64,000 nt of DNA from Streptomyces sp. F001 (GCF_004187715.1 NZ_QZWF01000002.1:930001-994000), one strand, 5' to 3'. Counted from the first letter of the stretch, positions 1 through 11,704 are shown. Translations and numbers: made by a program. The notes: generated by a model not told the origin, from the letters alone.

Positions 1-482
1 TGCGGACCGCTCCCGACCACGCCGTTCAGATCGACTTCGAGCTGGCGCGCCAGACGGCGCGCCAGTGGGCTCGCGAAGAGGCGTTCACCCTTGTCCTGTG
101 CCGCCTCCGTGGGCGCCTGAGCGGTCATGGCTGTCGGCGTCGCGCGCTCTTGAGGCGCCGACACCGAGGCGGAGGAAGCCGCCATGGGCACCGCTTCCGT
201 TCCCAGTGAAGCCACCAGGGCGTCCACCGCGGACGCCGACTCGCCCGGCGCCCCCCAGATCGCGATCGGTGTACCCACCGCCACGGTCGAACCCGCATCC
301 ACCAGGAGGCGCAGGAGTACGCCGTCGCCCTCGGCCTCCACCTCGACCACGGCTTTCTCGGTCTCCACCGTGACGATCGGATCCCCCGCCGTGTAACGGG
401 CGTTCAAGCCGACGTTCCAGGATTGCAGGATTGCCTCTTCGGTGTTGGCGGCGACCTCGGGCATGCGCAGGACCTCAGCCAT
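1..482 (-). CDS. 2-oxoacid dehydrogenase E2 (lipoyl acyltransferase), N-terminal part
   Basis: The gene runs off the left edge of the window, so only about 160 N-terminal residues are present. It opens with a lipoyl domain: MAEVLRMPEVAANTEEAIL, then the lipoyl-lysine motif ETEKA near residue 42. A linker rich in Ala/Thr/Pro follows, then the start of the E3/E1-binding domain (LFASPLARRLARQLEVDL). E2 enzymes carry the acyl group from E1 to CoA. Its ATG overlaps the stop of the E1 gene by 8 bases, so the two should be translationally coupled. The catalytic acyltransferase domain lies outside the window. The reading frame is open throughout. Confidence 0.9.
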   Translation of the reverse strand, partial: MAEVLRMPEVAANTEEAILQSWNVGLNARYTAGDPIVTVETEKAVVEVEAEGDGVLLRLLVDAGSTVAVGTPIAIWGAPGESASAVDALVASLGTEAVPMAASSASVSAPQERATPTAMTAQAPTEAAQDKGERLFASPLARRLARQLEVDLNGVVGSGP

Positions 483-2662
483 CGTTCCGCTCCCCAGAGA
501 TCTCGCGGAGCTTGGCGACGACTTCCTCCGTCGAGGCGAACGCGGCACGCTCCAGCACTTTGCTGATACTCGGCGACGCCTCGCCACCGGTCACCCGCTC
601 GATCGGGGCGTCGAGCCAGTCGAACAGCCGCCGCTGGATCTCGTCCGCGAGCCAGCCGCCGTAGGAGGTGCCGATGGCGCCCTGCTCGGCGATGAGCACG
701 TTGTTGGTCTTCATCACCGATCGGGTGATCGTGTCCCAGTCCAGACTGGCCCGGTCCAGCCAGCGCAGGTCGATGACCTCGGCGTCCACGCCCGTCTGGT
801 CGACGGCCGCCAGAACGGCCGGCGTCATCGCCAGATAGGTGAGGACGGTCAGGGCCGCTCCCTCGCGGCGTACGGCGGCCTTGCCGACGGAAGGTAGTGA
901 TCGTAGTTCTCCGGCAGGCCCGGACCGGTCGAGTTGTACAGGTCCACGTGCTCGAGAACCACGACCGGGTCGTCGCAGGCCAAGGCCGTGTTCATCAGGC
1001 CGACGTAGTCGAACGGTCGACGGTGCGACTATGCGCCAGCCGGGTGCGGTCGCGAGGATGCCGGCCGGGTCCATCGAGTGTTGTGATCCGTAGCCGGTAC
1101 CCATGGCCACCTTGCTGCGCAGGACGAACGGCACCTTGCCTCACCTCCGAACATGTGGCGGGCCTTTCCGATCTGGTTGAACAACTGGTCTGCCGCCACC
1201 CACATGAAGTCGGCGTACATGAATCGTACTCGACGATGGGGCGGAACCGGCCGTCCAGAGCCAGTCCGCCACCGAGGCCGGCGAACGCGTTCTCCGAAAT
1301 CGGGGTCCCGATCACCCGGTCGGGGAACGCCTCGCTCAGGCCCCGGGTGGCGCCGTTGGTTCCGCGTTGAGCTTGTGCACGTCCTCGCCCATCACCACGA
1401 CGCGAGGATCGCTGTCCAGGCGGCGTCCCATCACGCCGGCGACGGCGCCCAGGAACTTGACATCGGTCAGGTCGCCGGCGAAGTCCTCGGTGTCGGTGAA
1501 CTCGATCCCGGCCAGCTCCGAGAGGTCGCCCCGGACGCCTTCGTCGACGAACGCCGGGTCAGGCCACTCCGAAGGCACGATGCGTCGCTCGCCCGGCTTG
1601 CCGCCCGGTCGCGGTTCCAGGAGGACGTCGCCGAGCTCGGACATCAGGGTCCTGGCGCGCTTGATCGTCTCCGCGATCGCCTTCTTGGTGAGGATTCTGC
1701 GGCGTACCAGGTGTCCCGCCATGGTGTCGATCGGGTCGCGGGCACGCCACTGCGCTTCCTCTTCCTTGGTGCGGTAGCGGAACGCCGAGCCGGGGAAGGG
1801 TCCGTTCTGGTGGAAGTAGCGGTACACATCGGCTTCGATCATCGTCGGACCGTTGCCGTTGCGCATGTGCGCGAGGGCCTGCTGCGTCACGAGGTACACG
1901 GCCAGCGGATCCATGCCGTCGACCTTCCAGCTCCGGATGCCGAAGCCCGGGCCGCGGCCGGACAGCCGTGGTTCGGCGGTGACTTCGGACACGTGGGTGG
2001 AGACGGCGTACAGGTTGTTCTCGACGAAGAAGCACAAGGGCAGCGACCACGCCGCCGCGAGATTGAGGCTCTCCAGCGTGGATCCGATGTTGATCGCTCC
2101 GTCGCCGAAGAAGGTGAAGGTCACCGCGTCGGTGCCGGCCTTCTTGTGGGCCCAGGCGGATCCGGCCGCGAGCGGTACCCCGCCACCGACGATCGCGTTG
2201 GTTCCGATGGCGCCGGCCTCGTGCCACTGCAGGTGCATGCTGCCGCCGCGACCGTGGCTGAAACCCGGTCGAGTCCGCAGATTTCGCGCAGGCTGCGCAG
2301 GAGCACGGCCCGCACATCCTCCGGGAACGGCTTCGTCGGGTCGATGCCCTTGGGATGGAGGTGGGCCAGCACCTTGGCGAGGAACTGGTGATGGCCGCGG
2401 TGCGAGCCGTTCACGGTGTCCTGCGACGAAAGGGCGAAGCACGCACCGACCGCGCCGCCCTCTGGCCGATGCTGGAATGCGCGGGGCCGTGGATGAGCCC
2501 GTCCGCGGCGAGCTCCAGGACGTACTCCTCAAAGGTCCGGATCAGCACCAACTGGCTGAACATGCCTGTCAGGAGGTCGGGGTCCGCGGCGTCCCAGTCG
2601 TCCTGGGTGGCGACGGACTCCGACCATGCGGCCTTTGCTTGGAGTTGGTGTTCGGCAGGCAT
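475..2662 (-). pseudogene. 2-oxoacid dehydrogenase E1, fused alpha and beta subunits, frameshifted
   Basis: The product resembles a thiamine-diphosphate E1 in which alpha and beta subunits form one chain of about 720 residues. Alpha pieces include LLTGMFSQLVLIRTFEEYVL near the start, then FSHGRGGSMHLQWHEAGAIG and the ThDP motif FFGDGAINIGSTLESLNLAA. The beta part follows without a stop: VMGRRLDSDPRVVVMGEDVH, GTPISENAFAGLGGGLALDG, MYADFMWVAADQLFNQIGKA and AEQGAIGTSYGGWL. The coding frame changes around 2410, 2265, 1370, 1215, 1130, 1020 and 900, so as written no full protein is made. Single-chain alpha/beta E1 proteins are known in actinobacteria. The preferred 2-oxoacid cannot be told from sequence. 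Confidence 0.82.
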
Positions 2663-2708
2663 CGGGAGCCTCCTTCAGTCGACCGGAGTGCACCGACCCT
2701 GCCACAGG

Positions 2709-2720
2709 ATTGGATCCAAT
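2709..2720. promoter_or_regulatory. Palindromic operator ATTGGATCCAAT, probable GntR site
   Basis: This is a perfect 12-bp palindrome in the divergent promoter region between the E1 gene and the VOC/GntR pair. Its core TTGGATCCAA recurs at 2773-2782 and, slightly altered, before the aldehyde dehydrogenase gene. Short palindromes of this kind are typical targets of FadR-subfamily GntR repressors, and a GntR gene starts 580 bases away. Binding is inferred. Confidence 0.6.
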
Positions 2721-2771
2721 AACAAGACTTCCCTCGACTTCTGGCGTCGACAGGGTCACTATGGAGCCCAC

Positions 2772-2783
2772 TTTGGATCCAAA
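2772..2783. promoter_or_regulatory. Palindromic operator TTTGGATCCAAA, probable GntR site
   Basis: A second perfect 12-bp palindrome shares the TTGGATCCAA core and directly abuts the ribosome-binding site (AAAGGAGG) of the VOC gene. A repressor bound here would block transcription, or ribosome loading on a nascent transcript, for the VOC-GntR operon. That would make the GntR protein autoregulatory. Confidence 0.6.
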
Positions 2784-2794
2784 GGAGGAAGATC

Positions 2795-3307
2795 ATGGCT
2801 CTACCCGGTCTCACCCGCCTTGACCACATCGGCTTCACGGTGCCGGACCTGGAGCAGGCGCACGCCTGGCTCGTGGACGTCCTGGGCTGTGAGTATCTGT
2901 ATGCGATCGGCCCGTTGAGCTCGGCGGACGACTGGATGTCGGAGCATCTCGACGTGGACGCGCGCACGGTGCTGCGTCAACTGCGCTTCTACCGGTGCGG
3001 AGAGCAGGCCGTGTTCGAGGTCTTCGAGTATCGGACGGCTGAGCAGCGGACGGCTGTCCCGCGCAACAGCGACGTCGGCGGTCACCATGTCGCGCTCTAC
3101 GTCGAGGACCTGGACGAGGCGGTGTCGTGGCTGAGGGCGAGGGGCGTTCCCGTACTGGGAGACCCGACCGTGAGTGCCGGACCGTCCAAGGGGCAGCGGT
3201 GGGTCTACTTCCTCTCACCGTGGGGGATGTACTTTGAGCTGGTGTCCTATCCTGACGGCAAGGCCTACGACCACGACCGTCAGCATTTCAGAGGTGACCG
3301 CACTTGA
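2795..3307 (+). CDS. VOC-family (glyoxalase/dioxygenase-fold) protein
   Basis: This 170-residue protein has two vicinal-oxygen-chelate halves. The first begins LTRLDHIGFTVPDLEQAHAW and the second GGHHVALYVEDLDEAVSWL, followed by FLSPWGMYFELVSYP. Candidate metal ligands are the His of DHIGF, the His pair of GGHHVAL and the Glu of YFELVSYP, the usual VOC pattern. A strong AAAGGAGG site lies 8 bases before the ATG. The stop codon overlaps the TTG start of the GntR gene. The setting suggests a glyoxalase, isomerase or extradiol-type reaction on a catabolic intermediate, but the substrate is unknown. It is one of the few intact genes in the first 23 kb. Confidence 0.88.
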   Translation: MALPGLTRLDHIGFTVPDLEQAHAWLVDVLGCEYLYAIGPLSSADDWMSEHLDVDARTVLRQLRFYRCGEQAVFEVFEYRTAEQRTAVPRNSDVGGHHVALYVEDLDEAVSWLRARGVPVLGDPTVSAGPSKGQRWVYFLSPWGMYFELVSYPDGKAYDHDRQHFRGDRT

Positions 3308-4044
3308 GTCCTGCGCACGCTCGTGATCCGCGCGGGTCGGACAGTGTCAGGAGCCAGCGCATCGCGGGCATCCTCCGTGACGAGATCCTCGCCGGCGATC
3401 TGACACCCGGCACGTGGTTGCGCCAGGACGAACTCGCCGCGCGCCTCGGCGCGAGCCGTATCCCGGTCCGCGAAGCGCTGCGGATCCTGGAGTCGGAGGG
3501 CCTCACCGAGTCGTTCCCCAACCGGGGTGCGCGGGTTCCCGTGCTCAGCCTCGAGGACGTGAACACGTACTACCGGATGCGTGAGCGACTCGAGCCGCTG
3601 ACTCTGACGGAGAGCCTCTCCCGTCTCACCGACCAGCATCTCGCCCGCCTCGAGCGCATCCAGGACGAGATCGAGAACCAGAGCGACATCAACCGGTTCC
3701 TGCTGCTCGACCGTGACTTCCACATGACCAGCTATTCGGCTTGCCCCAGCGGCCACCTGCTGGCCATGACAGAGCGGCTCTGGAACTCCACCCAGCACTA
3801 CCGCCGTGCGTTCATGGTCCTCGCCGACCCCGACCGGGCGACGATCGTCAACGCCGAACACCGGCTGATCCTCGACGCCGTGCGGCGCCGCGATCCTGAG
3901 GACTGCGAGCGGTACCTCACGGGGCACATCCGCCGGACCAGGGTCGAACTCACGGCCCATCCCGAGCTTTTCGTCGACAGCGACGACGCGAGCGGGAGGC
4001 CCGGTCTCCTGAGCGGACGAGCAGGATTCCGCCGGGGCGGTTGA
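3304..4044 (+). CDS. GntR/FadR-family transcriptional regulator
   Basis: This 246-residue regulator has a winged-helix N-terminus (residues about 18-80, including GDLTPGTWLRQDELAARLG and SRIPVREALRILESEGL), then an alpha-helical FCD effector domain (about 90-220). FCD landmarks are LLLDRDFHMTSY and EHRLILDAVRRRDPEDCERY. It starts with TTG overlapping the upstream stop (ACTTGA), so it is coupled to the VOC gene. Three palindromic sites with a TTGGATCCAA core flank the neighbouring operons and are its likely targets. It probably represses the E1/E2, VOC and aldehyde dehydrogenase genes until an acid effector binds. The frame is intact. Confidence 0.92.
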   Translation: MSPAHARDPRGSDSVRSQRIAGILRDEILAGDLTPGTWLRQDELAARLGASRIPVREALRILESEGLTESFPNRGARVPVLSLEDVNTYYRMRERLEPLTLTESLSRLTDQHLARLERIQDEIENQSDINRFLLLDRDFHMTSYSACPSGHLLAMTERLWNSTQHYRRAFMVLADPDRATIVNAEHRLILDAVRRRDPEDCERYLTGHIRRTRVELTAHPELFVDSDDASGRPGLLSGRAGFRRGG

Positions 4045-4290
4045 AACGGTCCGACCGGTCGAGCCGTCGGCGGACCTGCTGGACGACGAGTCGACCGGGC
4101 AGCCGGTCCGGCACCCGATACCGCGACGACGGTCCCCGTCGTGCGCCTTCGGCACATGCGGCGAGGCCGGCTCCCACCATGCGCCGTTGATCGGTCTCTG
4201 TCGGCCGGCCGACTGGAATGTATCCAACTTGGTGCGAGCGCATGGTGTTTGCGCCGCAAGAGTACTAGTCCACGGTGAATGCGAAGCCTA

Positions 4291-4305
4291 CGATGGATCC
4301 AATCG
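4291..4305. promoter_or_regulatory. Near-palindromic GntR-type site before aldehyde dehydrogenase
   Basis: CGATGGATCCAATCG shares GGATCCAA with the two perfect sites at 2709 and 2772. It lies about 35 bases before the aldehyde dehydrogenase start. A weaker half-site (TATCCAA) is at 4221-4227. It ties the aldehyde dehydrogenase to the same presumed GntR regulon. Confidence 0.45.
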
Positions 4306-4340
4306 AGAATCATTGGTGCCCACGCCACGAGGAGAGCGCC

Positions 4341-5717
4341 GTGCCCATCGCCACCGTCAACCCCGCTACCGGGGAGCTCATCGAAGAGTTCACCCCACTC
4401 ACGAAGGAGCAGGTCGACCAGCGACTGACGCAAGCAGAGGCTGCGGCCGCGATGCTCCGGGCAACCGACTTCGGCACTCGCGCCCAGTGGATGCGGGCCG
4501 CTGCTGACCTGGTCGAGGCCGAGGCGGCCCACACGGCGCGAAGGCTCACGATCGAAATGGGCAAGCCGATCGCGCAGGCCCGCGCCGAGGTCCTCAAGTG
4601 CTGCGCACGCAATGCGCTTCTACGCCGACAACGCCGAAAGCCTGCTGGCCGACCAGCCGCTCGCCGACCCGAGCACAGTCAAGGCATCGGTTGCCTACAC
4701 CTCCTACCAGCCTCTCGGCGTCGTTCTGGCCGTGATGCCGTGGAACTATCCGATGTGGCAGGTGATCCGCTTTGCCGCGCCTGCGCTGATGGCCGGCAAC
4801 GTCGGCCTGCTCAAGCACGCGTCGAACGTGCCGCAGTCCGCGATGTACCTCGACAAGCTCTTCGAACGGGCGGGCTTCCCCGCGGCTCGTTCCAGACGCT
4901 CCTCATCGGAGCAGCCGACGTCGAGGCGGTCCTGCGCGACCGGCGCGTCGCCGCCGCGACGCTGACGGGTTCCGAGCCGGCCGGGCGGTCGGTCGCCGCT
5001 GTCGCCGGCTCCGAGGTGAAGAAGGTCGTGCTGGAGCTGGGTGGGTCCGACCCGTTCATCGTGATGCCTTCCGCCGATGTCCGCGCCGCCGCCCGCACCG
5101 CCGTGACGGCTCGTACGATCAACAACGGCCAGACCTGCATCGCGGCCAAGCGGTTCATCGTCCACACGGAGGTGTACGAGGAGTTCGTCGAGGCCTTCGT
5201 CGCGGGCACAAAGGCGCTGACCATCGGCGACCCGCTCGACGAGGAAACCCAGATCGGGCCGATCGCCACGGAGTCCGGCCGGCGCGAGCTCGTCGAACTC
5301 GTCGACGACGCCGTCGCGAAGGGTGCCGTCCTGCGGTGCGGTGGGTCGGCGGTCGGTACCGAGGGGTGGTTCTTCGAGCCGGCGGTGCTGGAGGAGGTCA
5401 CCGGCGAGATGCGGGTGTACCGGGAGGAGACGTTCGGCCCGTTGGCAGTGGTCCACCGGGTCGACGACATCGAGCAGGCGGCGGAGCTCGCCAACGACAC
5501 TACTTTCGGTCTCAGTTCGTCGGTGTGGACCACTGACCCGGACGAGGAGCGGTTCCTGATCAACCGCCTCGCGGCCGGTGCCGTCTTCGTCAACGGCATG
5601 AGCGTCTCCTACCCCGAGCTGCCCTTCGGCGGCGTCAAGGACTCCGGCATCGGCCGCGAGCTCGCAGCGGAGGGCATCCGGGAGTTCTGCAACCTCAAGT
5701 CGATCTGGAAGAGCTGA
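4341..5717 (+). pseudogene. NAD(P)-dependent aldehyde dehydrogenase, frameshifted
   Basis: The product is a roughly 458-residue aldehyde dehydrogenase close to succinate-semialdehyde dehydrogenases. It shows the cofactor-fold segment [20 protein letters not shown], the general-base motif LELGGSDPF and the catalytic-cysteine motif NNGQTCIAAKR. The C-terminal PELPFGGVKDSGIGRE is also present. The GTG at 4341 is chosen because GAGGAGAG lies just before it and the protein begins at the expected IATVNPATGE. The frame shifts near 4605 and returns near 4890, so the middle third is read in another frame. It would oxidise an aldehyde released in the pathway, or its CoA-linked precursor. A TTGGATCCAA-like site precedes it. 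Confidence 0.85.
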
Positions 5718-6004
5718 CGCGGACCTTCGGTTTCCTCGGACCGGGCGCGATGGGCGCGGGCACCGCCCGTGGCTCCTCGCACCCGGTCCTGCTGACAGCG
5801 CCGGGCGATGTGCCGCACCGCGAGGTTGACTCGCGGTCTCCCCGAAGCATCCCGATCCCGGATTGACGTGTTCATGCCCCGAGAGGCGGTGTCGGCCGCG
5901 GCCGGCGCGACCGGGCCCCTCCCGCAACGCCCCGGCCCGCCGTCCGGTCGCAACACAACTCCCAGGGAATCCCCACCCCTTCGAGAACGAGCTCAGGAGA
6001 ACCT

Positions 6005-7296
6005 ATGACCGAAGCACCGCCCTCGGCCGCGCCGACGGCCGCCGCGTCCCCGGAAGCACCCTTTCCCCGCTGGTACCACTCCATCCCACGCGAGCACCGG
6101 CCCGCGTTCTGGGCCGGGTCCGCCGGATGGGGCCTGGACGCCTTCGACTTCATGACCCTGCCGCTGGCCCTCGGGTCCATCGCCGCGGCATTCGCGCTGA
6201 CTTCCACCGAGTCGGGCATGATCGTGACCGTGACCGTGCTGGCCTCGGCGGTGGGCGGTGCCCTCGCGGGCATGCTGGCGGACCGGGTGGGACGGGTGCG
6301 GGTCCTGATGATCACTATCGCGACCTTCGCGGTCTTCACCGCACTGTCCGGCTTGTCCAGAACTACGGTCAGATGCTGCTGTTCAAGGGGCTCCAAGGTC
6401 TTGGATTCGGTGGCGAGTTCGCAGCCGGCGCGGTCCTGATCGCCGAGATCGCCCCCGCCCGGCATCGCGGCCGGATCATGGGATTCGTCGCCAGCTCCTA
6501 CGCGGTCGGCTGGGCCCTGGCCGTCCTGGCCTATTCCGTCATCTTCAGCCACGCCGGCCCTGACGCCTGGCGCTATCTGTTCATCCTCGGCATCATCCCC
6601 GCCTTCGCGCTGATCTTCATACGGCGCAACGTCAAGGACTCGGACGCCTCGAAGGAGAATCGCCGCCGGGTCAAGGAGGCGTCCGCCACACGGTGTGGAG
6701 CGGATTCGCCGAACTGTTCCGCGCGACCTACGGCGCACCACGCTGCTGACCCTGCTGGTCGGGATCGGAGCGCAGGGCGGGTACTTCGCCATCTTCACCT
6801 GGCTGCCGTCCTACCTGCACAAGGAGCGCGGTCTGACGGTCGTCGGGACCAGCGGCTACCTCTCGGTCATCATCGTCGGCTGCTTCCTCGGCTACACGAC
6901 CCGGCGGGTACCTGCACGACTGGATCGGCCGCCGGAAGACGTACATCCTCTTCGCGTTCAGCGGCGTGGTGTGCGTGGTCGCCTACACCTGGATCCCCGA
7001 GGGGCCAACAGCCTGCTGCTGGTGCTGGGCGTGCCGCTGGGGATGGCGGCGTGCGGATTGCTGGCCGCTCGGGCGTGTTCTTCAGCGAGTTGTTCCCCAG
7101 CCGGGTACGCGGCGCCGGCGTCGGCATCGCCCACAACTTCGGGCGGGGCGTCGCCGCCTTCTTCCCCGCCCTCGTCGGCGTGCTCTCATCGATCCTCGGA
7201 CTGAAGGCGGCCATGGGCATCGGAGCACTGGGGTACGTCCTGGTGATCGTCGGCGTGCTGGCGCTCCCGGAGACCCGGGGCCGGCAGATCGCGTAG
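6005..7296 (+). pseudogene. MFS transporter (aromatic-acid/H+ symporter-like), frameshifted
   Basis: This is a 12-helix major facilitator of about 430 residues. The first half shows GWGLDAFDFMTLPLALGSIA and the loop-2 signature GMLADRVGRVRVL. The TM4-5 region contains GLQGLGFGGEFAAGAVLIAE. The second half contains FFSELFPSRVRGAGVGIAHN and the end LALPETRGRQIA. DAFDFM in helix 1 and the Arg-containing loop fit transporters of organic or aromatic acids. An AGGAGA site precedes the ATG. The frame changes near 6360, 6690, 6895, 7000 and 7070. It is probably the uptake system of the neighbouring catabolic genes. A 13-bp hairpin follows the stop. Confidence 0.83.
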
Positions 7297-7329
7297 ATCC
7301 GAGGCCAAGAGGAAGAAGCAGAGCCCTCT

Positions 7330-7366
7330 GTGCGACGTCCCGGCGAGAACTCACGGGACGTCGCAC
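7330..7366. terminator. Hairpin terminator after MFS gene
   Basis: GTGCGACGTCCCG at 7330-7342 pairs perfectly with CGGGACGTCGCAC at 7354-7366 over an 11-base loop. There is no U-tract, which is usual for actinobacterial terminators. The rest of the 325-base gap between the MFS gene and the FAD oxidase holds nothing else recognisable. Confidence 0.6.
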
Positions 7367-7621
7367 GGACGTACGCTCCACGCACCGGACCGGGAAAGCG
7401 CAAGGTGACGACTACGACGTCGTCATGCGCTTCAGGCGCAGGGCGAGAGCGTCGTGACGGTGGAGCAGGGCTGTGGCGACGCGGGGAAGTTCGGTGGCGC
7501 CGCCGCCAGGTACGGCCGCGGTCCGGTTGCCGCGGAGATCCCGGAGTTCGCCCCGCCGGTACGGGGCGAAAGGAAGAGCGCCACACGGCGAGCCGCTCGT
7601 GTGACGCCCGCCCGTGTGCGG

Positions 7622-9034
7622 TCAGTCGGTGGTCTCAGGTGCGATGTTCTTGTTGAAGCGGAGCAGGTTCTGAGGGTCCCAGGCGGCCTTGATCGAACGC
7701 AGCCGCTGGTGTTTGGCCTCGCTGCCGTGCACTCCGCGGCGCCACTCTTCGCCCAGGTCGTCGGTGAGGTTGGCGTAGCCGTTCGTCAGCGTGTGCGGCC
7801 GCATCGCCTCGGTGAGGGTCGTCGCCCACTCGTCGTACTGCGCGTCGGACTCGGGTTCGTCCCACTTGCAGATGGCTTCCCACAGCCAGCCGGCTCCCGC
7901 ACGGGAGAAGGCCACGGCGTCCTCGTCCATGTCCTCGGAGATCGCACCGCCCATGAACGAGATGTTGATCGAGTAGATGTCGCCGGGTCCGGCCGGCACG
8001 GTGGCAACGTGCTCCAGCAGCACGTCGACGGCGTCGCCGGACAGTGTCGGCAGGTACCCACCACGCAGGTTCATGCGCATGCCGTAGGGGCGACGGCGTC
8101 GAGCATGCTGTTCGCCTGAACCCACGTGGTCTTCGTGACCAGGTTGGCCAGCGGTTGGCCGAGCGCGGCGAGCGACTCGACGACCTCGTCGGCCGTGGCG
8201 GGCTCCCCGGTGTGGACCACGACGAGAATCAGCGCCGGCTTCCCGTGCACTTCATCGGGCAGCATCGGAAGCGGGGGAGCATCAGCGATCGCGACCGCAG
8301 GCAGCTCCGCGGGCTGTGGCCAGGTGCGCCGAAAGCTTGCCGAGGACATCGGCTGCCTGGTCGAACGGGAATATCAGCTGTCCTGCGACGACGTCGGGGC
8401 CGACCGGGTGCGCGCGGTACTCGAGCGAGGTGACGACTCCGAAGTTGCCGCCCCCGCCGCGCAGCGCCCAGAACAGCTCGGAATTCTCGGTCTCGTCGGC
8501 GCGGACCTTGCGGCCGTCCACAGTGATCACGTCGCAGGCCAGCAGATTGTCGACGGTGGCGCCGTAGCGGCGCATCAGGAAGCCGATGCCGCCGCCCAGG
8601 GTCAGCCCGGCGACGCCGGTGTTGCTGACCGTCCCGGCGGGTACGGCCAGGCCGTGCTGCTGTGCGGCGGCGTCCATCTCGCCGAGCCTGACGCCAGGTT
8701 GGGCCCGTACCACCCGGGTCTCCGGGTCGACGATGACGTCCCGCATCGCCGAGAGGTCGATGACCAACGCGCCACCCGGCATCGCATAGCCGTCGGAACC
8801 GTGCCCGCCACTGCGTACGGCCACCGGGATGGTGTGTGCGGTGGCGTAGCGCAGGACGGTGGCGACGTCCTCCTCGTCGGCGCACTGCGCGATCAGCGCG
8901 GGACCCTCGTCGGCGGCACGGCCTTGGTACACCGCACGTGCCGCGTCGTACTGGTCGTCGCCGGGCCGCAGCACCGCGCCGCGGAATTCGGTCGGGAAGT
9001 CGGAGTGAGTGCGGTGGTCTGTCGACACGTGCAT
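7622..9034 (-). pseudogene. FAD-linked oxidoreductase (berberine-bridge/6-hydroxynicotine oxidase type), frameshifted
   Basis: The product is about 465 residues. The N-terminal FAD-binding PCMH domain includes the flavinylation-type motif IPVAVRSGGHGSDGYAM, GVAGLTLGGGIGFLMRRYG and FWALRGGGGNFGVVTSLEYR. The substrate domain includes YINISF-like SINISFMGGAISED. The C-terminus has the BBE element (YGNLT-like YANLTDDLGEEWRRGVHG, then LRSIKAAWDPQNLLRFNKNI). The ATG at 9034 has an AGGAG site. The frame shifts near 8290 and 8095. The family oxidises alcohols, amines or phenolics with FAD often bound covalently to the His of GGHG. It is transcribed away from the MFS gene. Confidence 0.83.
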
Positions 9035-9126
9035 GGGGGGCTCCTGTGTCAGGGATGTACAAGACGATGGATGTTCGTCGCCGATGGGCGGCGCCTTCGG
9101 CGAGACGCGTATCGGAGGACCGCAGG

Positions 9127-9165
9127 ACGTGCGCTTCGGCATCCACCCGGTCGCGGGCCGGCTGC
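9127..9165 (+). repeat. 39-bp inverted copy of an internal pntB segment
   Basis: This stretch matches the reverse strand of 10637-10675, inside pntB, with two mismatches over 39 bases. It encodes [12 protein letters not shown], a conserved PntB sequence, on the opposite strand from pntB itself. No other part of pntB is seen here. It lies in the 190-base gap between the FAD oxidase start and the enoyl-CoA hydratase stop. Confidence 0.7.
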
Positions 9166-9225
9166 TCCGTGACGGGCGGTGCTATGAACCAGCACCACCG
9201 TCACAGCAGCGGCTTGGCAGCAAGA

Positions 9226-9945
9226 TCAGTAATCGAACACCTCGATGAAACGTGGCAGCGAAGCGTCGAGCGCGTCGTCGTATGACATCGATGCGAATTC
9301 GTAGACCGAGCGACGGCCAGGGGCACCTGCGCCAGCCGCCCTCAGTGCGTTGTCGAGCCACTCCTGGGCAACCACAGCTGCTCGGCCGGCCTCAACCACG
9401 GCCTGCACGAGACCGACCTCGCGGGCTCTCTCGGCGGTGAACGGCTTGCCGGAACCGATGTTCTCGATCGCCAGGCGCGGCCCAAGCCGATGAATGATGG
9501 GCACCTGCGCGATCATCGGCCACATCCCGGCGCTGACCTCCACCGTGCCGATTCGCGCACTGTCCACTGCGACGGCGAAGTCGCAGGCCGCTACGAACGA
9601 AGCGCCGCTGGCGAGCGCGTCGCCGTTGACGGCAGCCGCGACAGACAAACCCAGATGAGGGAAGATCCGGAGGGCGTCCAGCAACGCCTCGCCGAACAGA
9701 GCTGGATCTGCACCAGCTTTGATGGCAGCGATGTCGAGACCGCCGCAGAAGGTGTCACCTGCACCGGTGAGCAGGACGGCGCGGATGTCCGGGTTGTCGT
9801 CACACTCCTGCAGGCGGGTGCGGATGTCGGTGAGGATGCCTGGGTTCAGCAGGTTCCGCTCGCCATTGTGAATGGTCAAGATGGCGGTAGCACCGACCGT
9901 TTCTTGCTCTACGCCGCCGCTCCAGACGTTGTCCACGCTGTTCAT
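9226..9945 (-). CDS. Enoyl-CoA hydratase/isomerase-family protein
   Basis: This 239-residue crotonase-fold protein is intact. It shows the oxyanion-hole segments AVLLTGAGDTFCGGLDIAAI and VNGDALASGASFVAACDFAV, and the trimer-interface region IGSGKPFTAERAREVGLVQA. The ATG at 9945 is chosen because GAGGAC lies 7 bases upstream and MNSVDN is a typical beginning; a longer in-frame start lacks this support. The usual catalytic Glu pair of true hydratases is not obvious (GTVEVSAGMWP in that region), so isomerase, hydrolase or decarboxylase activity is possible. It probably handles a CoA-bound pathway intermediate. Confidence 0.88.
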   Translation of the reverse strand: MNSVDNVWSGGVEQETVGATAILTIHNGERNLLNPGILTDIRTRLQECDDNPDIRAVLLTGAGDTFCGGLDIAAIKAGADPALFGEALLDALRIFPHLGLSVAAAVNGDALASGASFVAACDFAVAVDSARIGTVEVSAGMWPMIAQVPIIHRLGPRLAIENIGSGKPFTAERAREVGLVQAVVEAGRAAVVAQEWLDNALRAAGAGAPGRRSVYEFASMSYDDALDASLPRFIEVFDY

Positions 9946-10301
9946 AATCCGAGTCCTCTCACTTTGTTGACGAGGTGCGGTCCGTCTGTCGAAAACGGCG
10001 CGCTCGATTCCTGGCATGTCGGACTCACTGCGTCGCGATGCGTCCTACTGCGTCCCCGCCCAGGGCGCTGCGTCACGGTGCCGGAATGCTCGGCGACCTC
10101 AGCGTCCTCGACGCGCTTGGAAGAGGTGACCAGCTCGGCGTCTCCGAGCCGCGGGTGGCTCTCGCCTGCCAGTGCTGCCGTCACTCGTGGCCCTCGACCG
10201 TCACGAGCGCGTGGACCGGCGTCGAACTCCCGGAGCCCGGATTGCGCGCCAATCTCGTTGCTGTGCCTGGTCAGTTGCTGACGCCTGCAGCAAGACTTGT
10301 A

Positions 10302-11693
<1,392 letters not shown>

Positions 11694-11704
11694 GACAGGC
11701 CCCC

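Noticed and set aside
4214..4230. Third full GntR operator before the aldehyde dehydrogenase
   Set aside because: Only one half-site (TATCCAA) is present; noted as weak and not listed separately.
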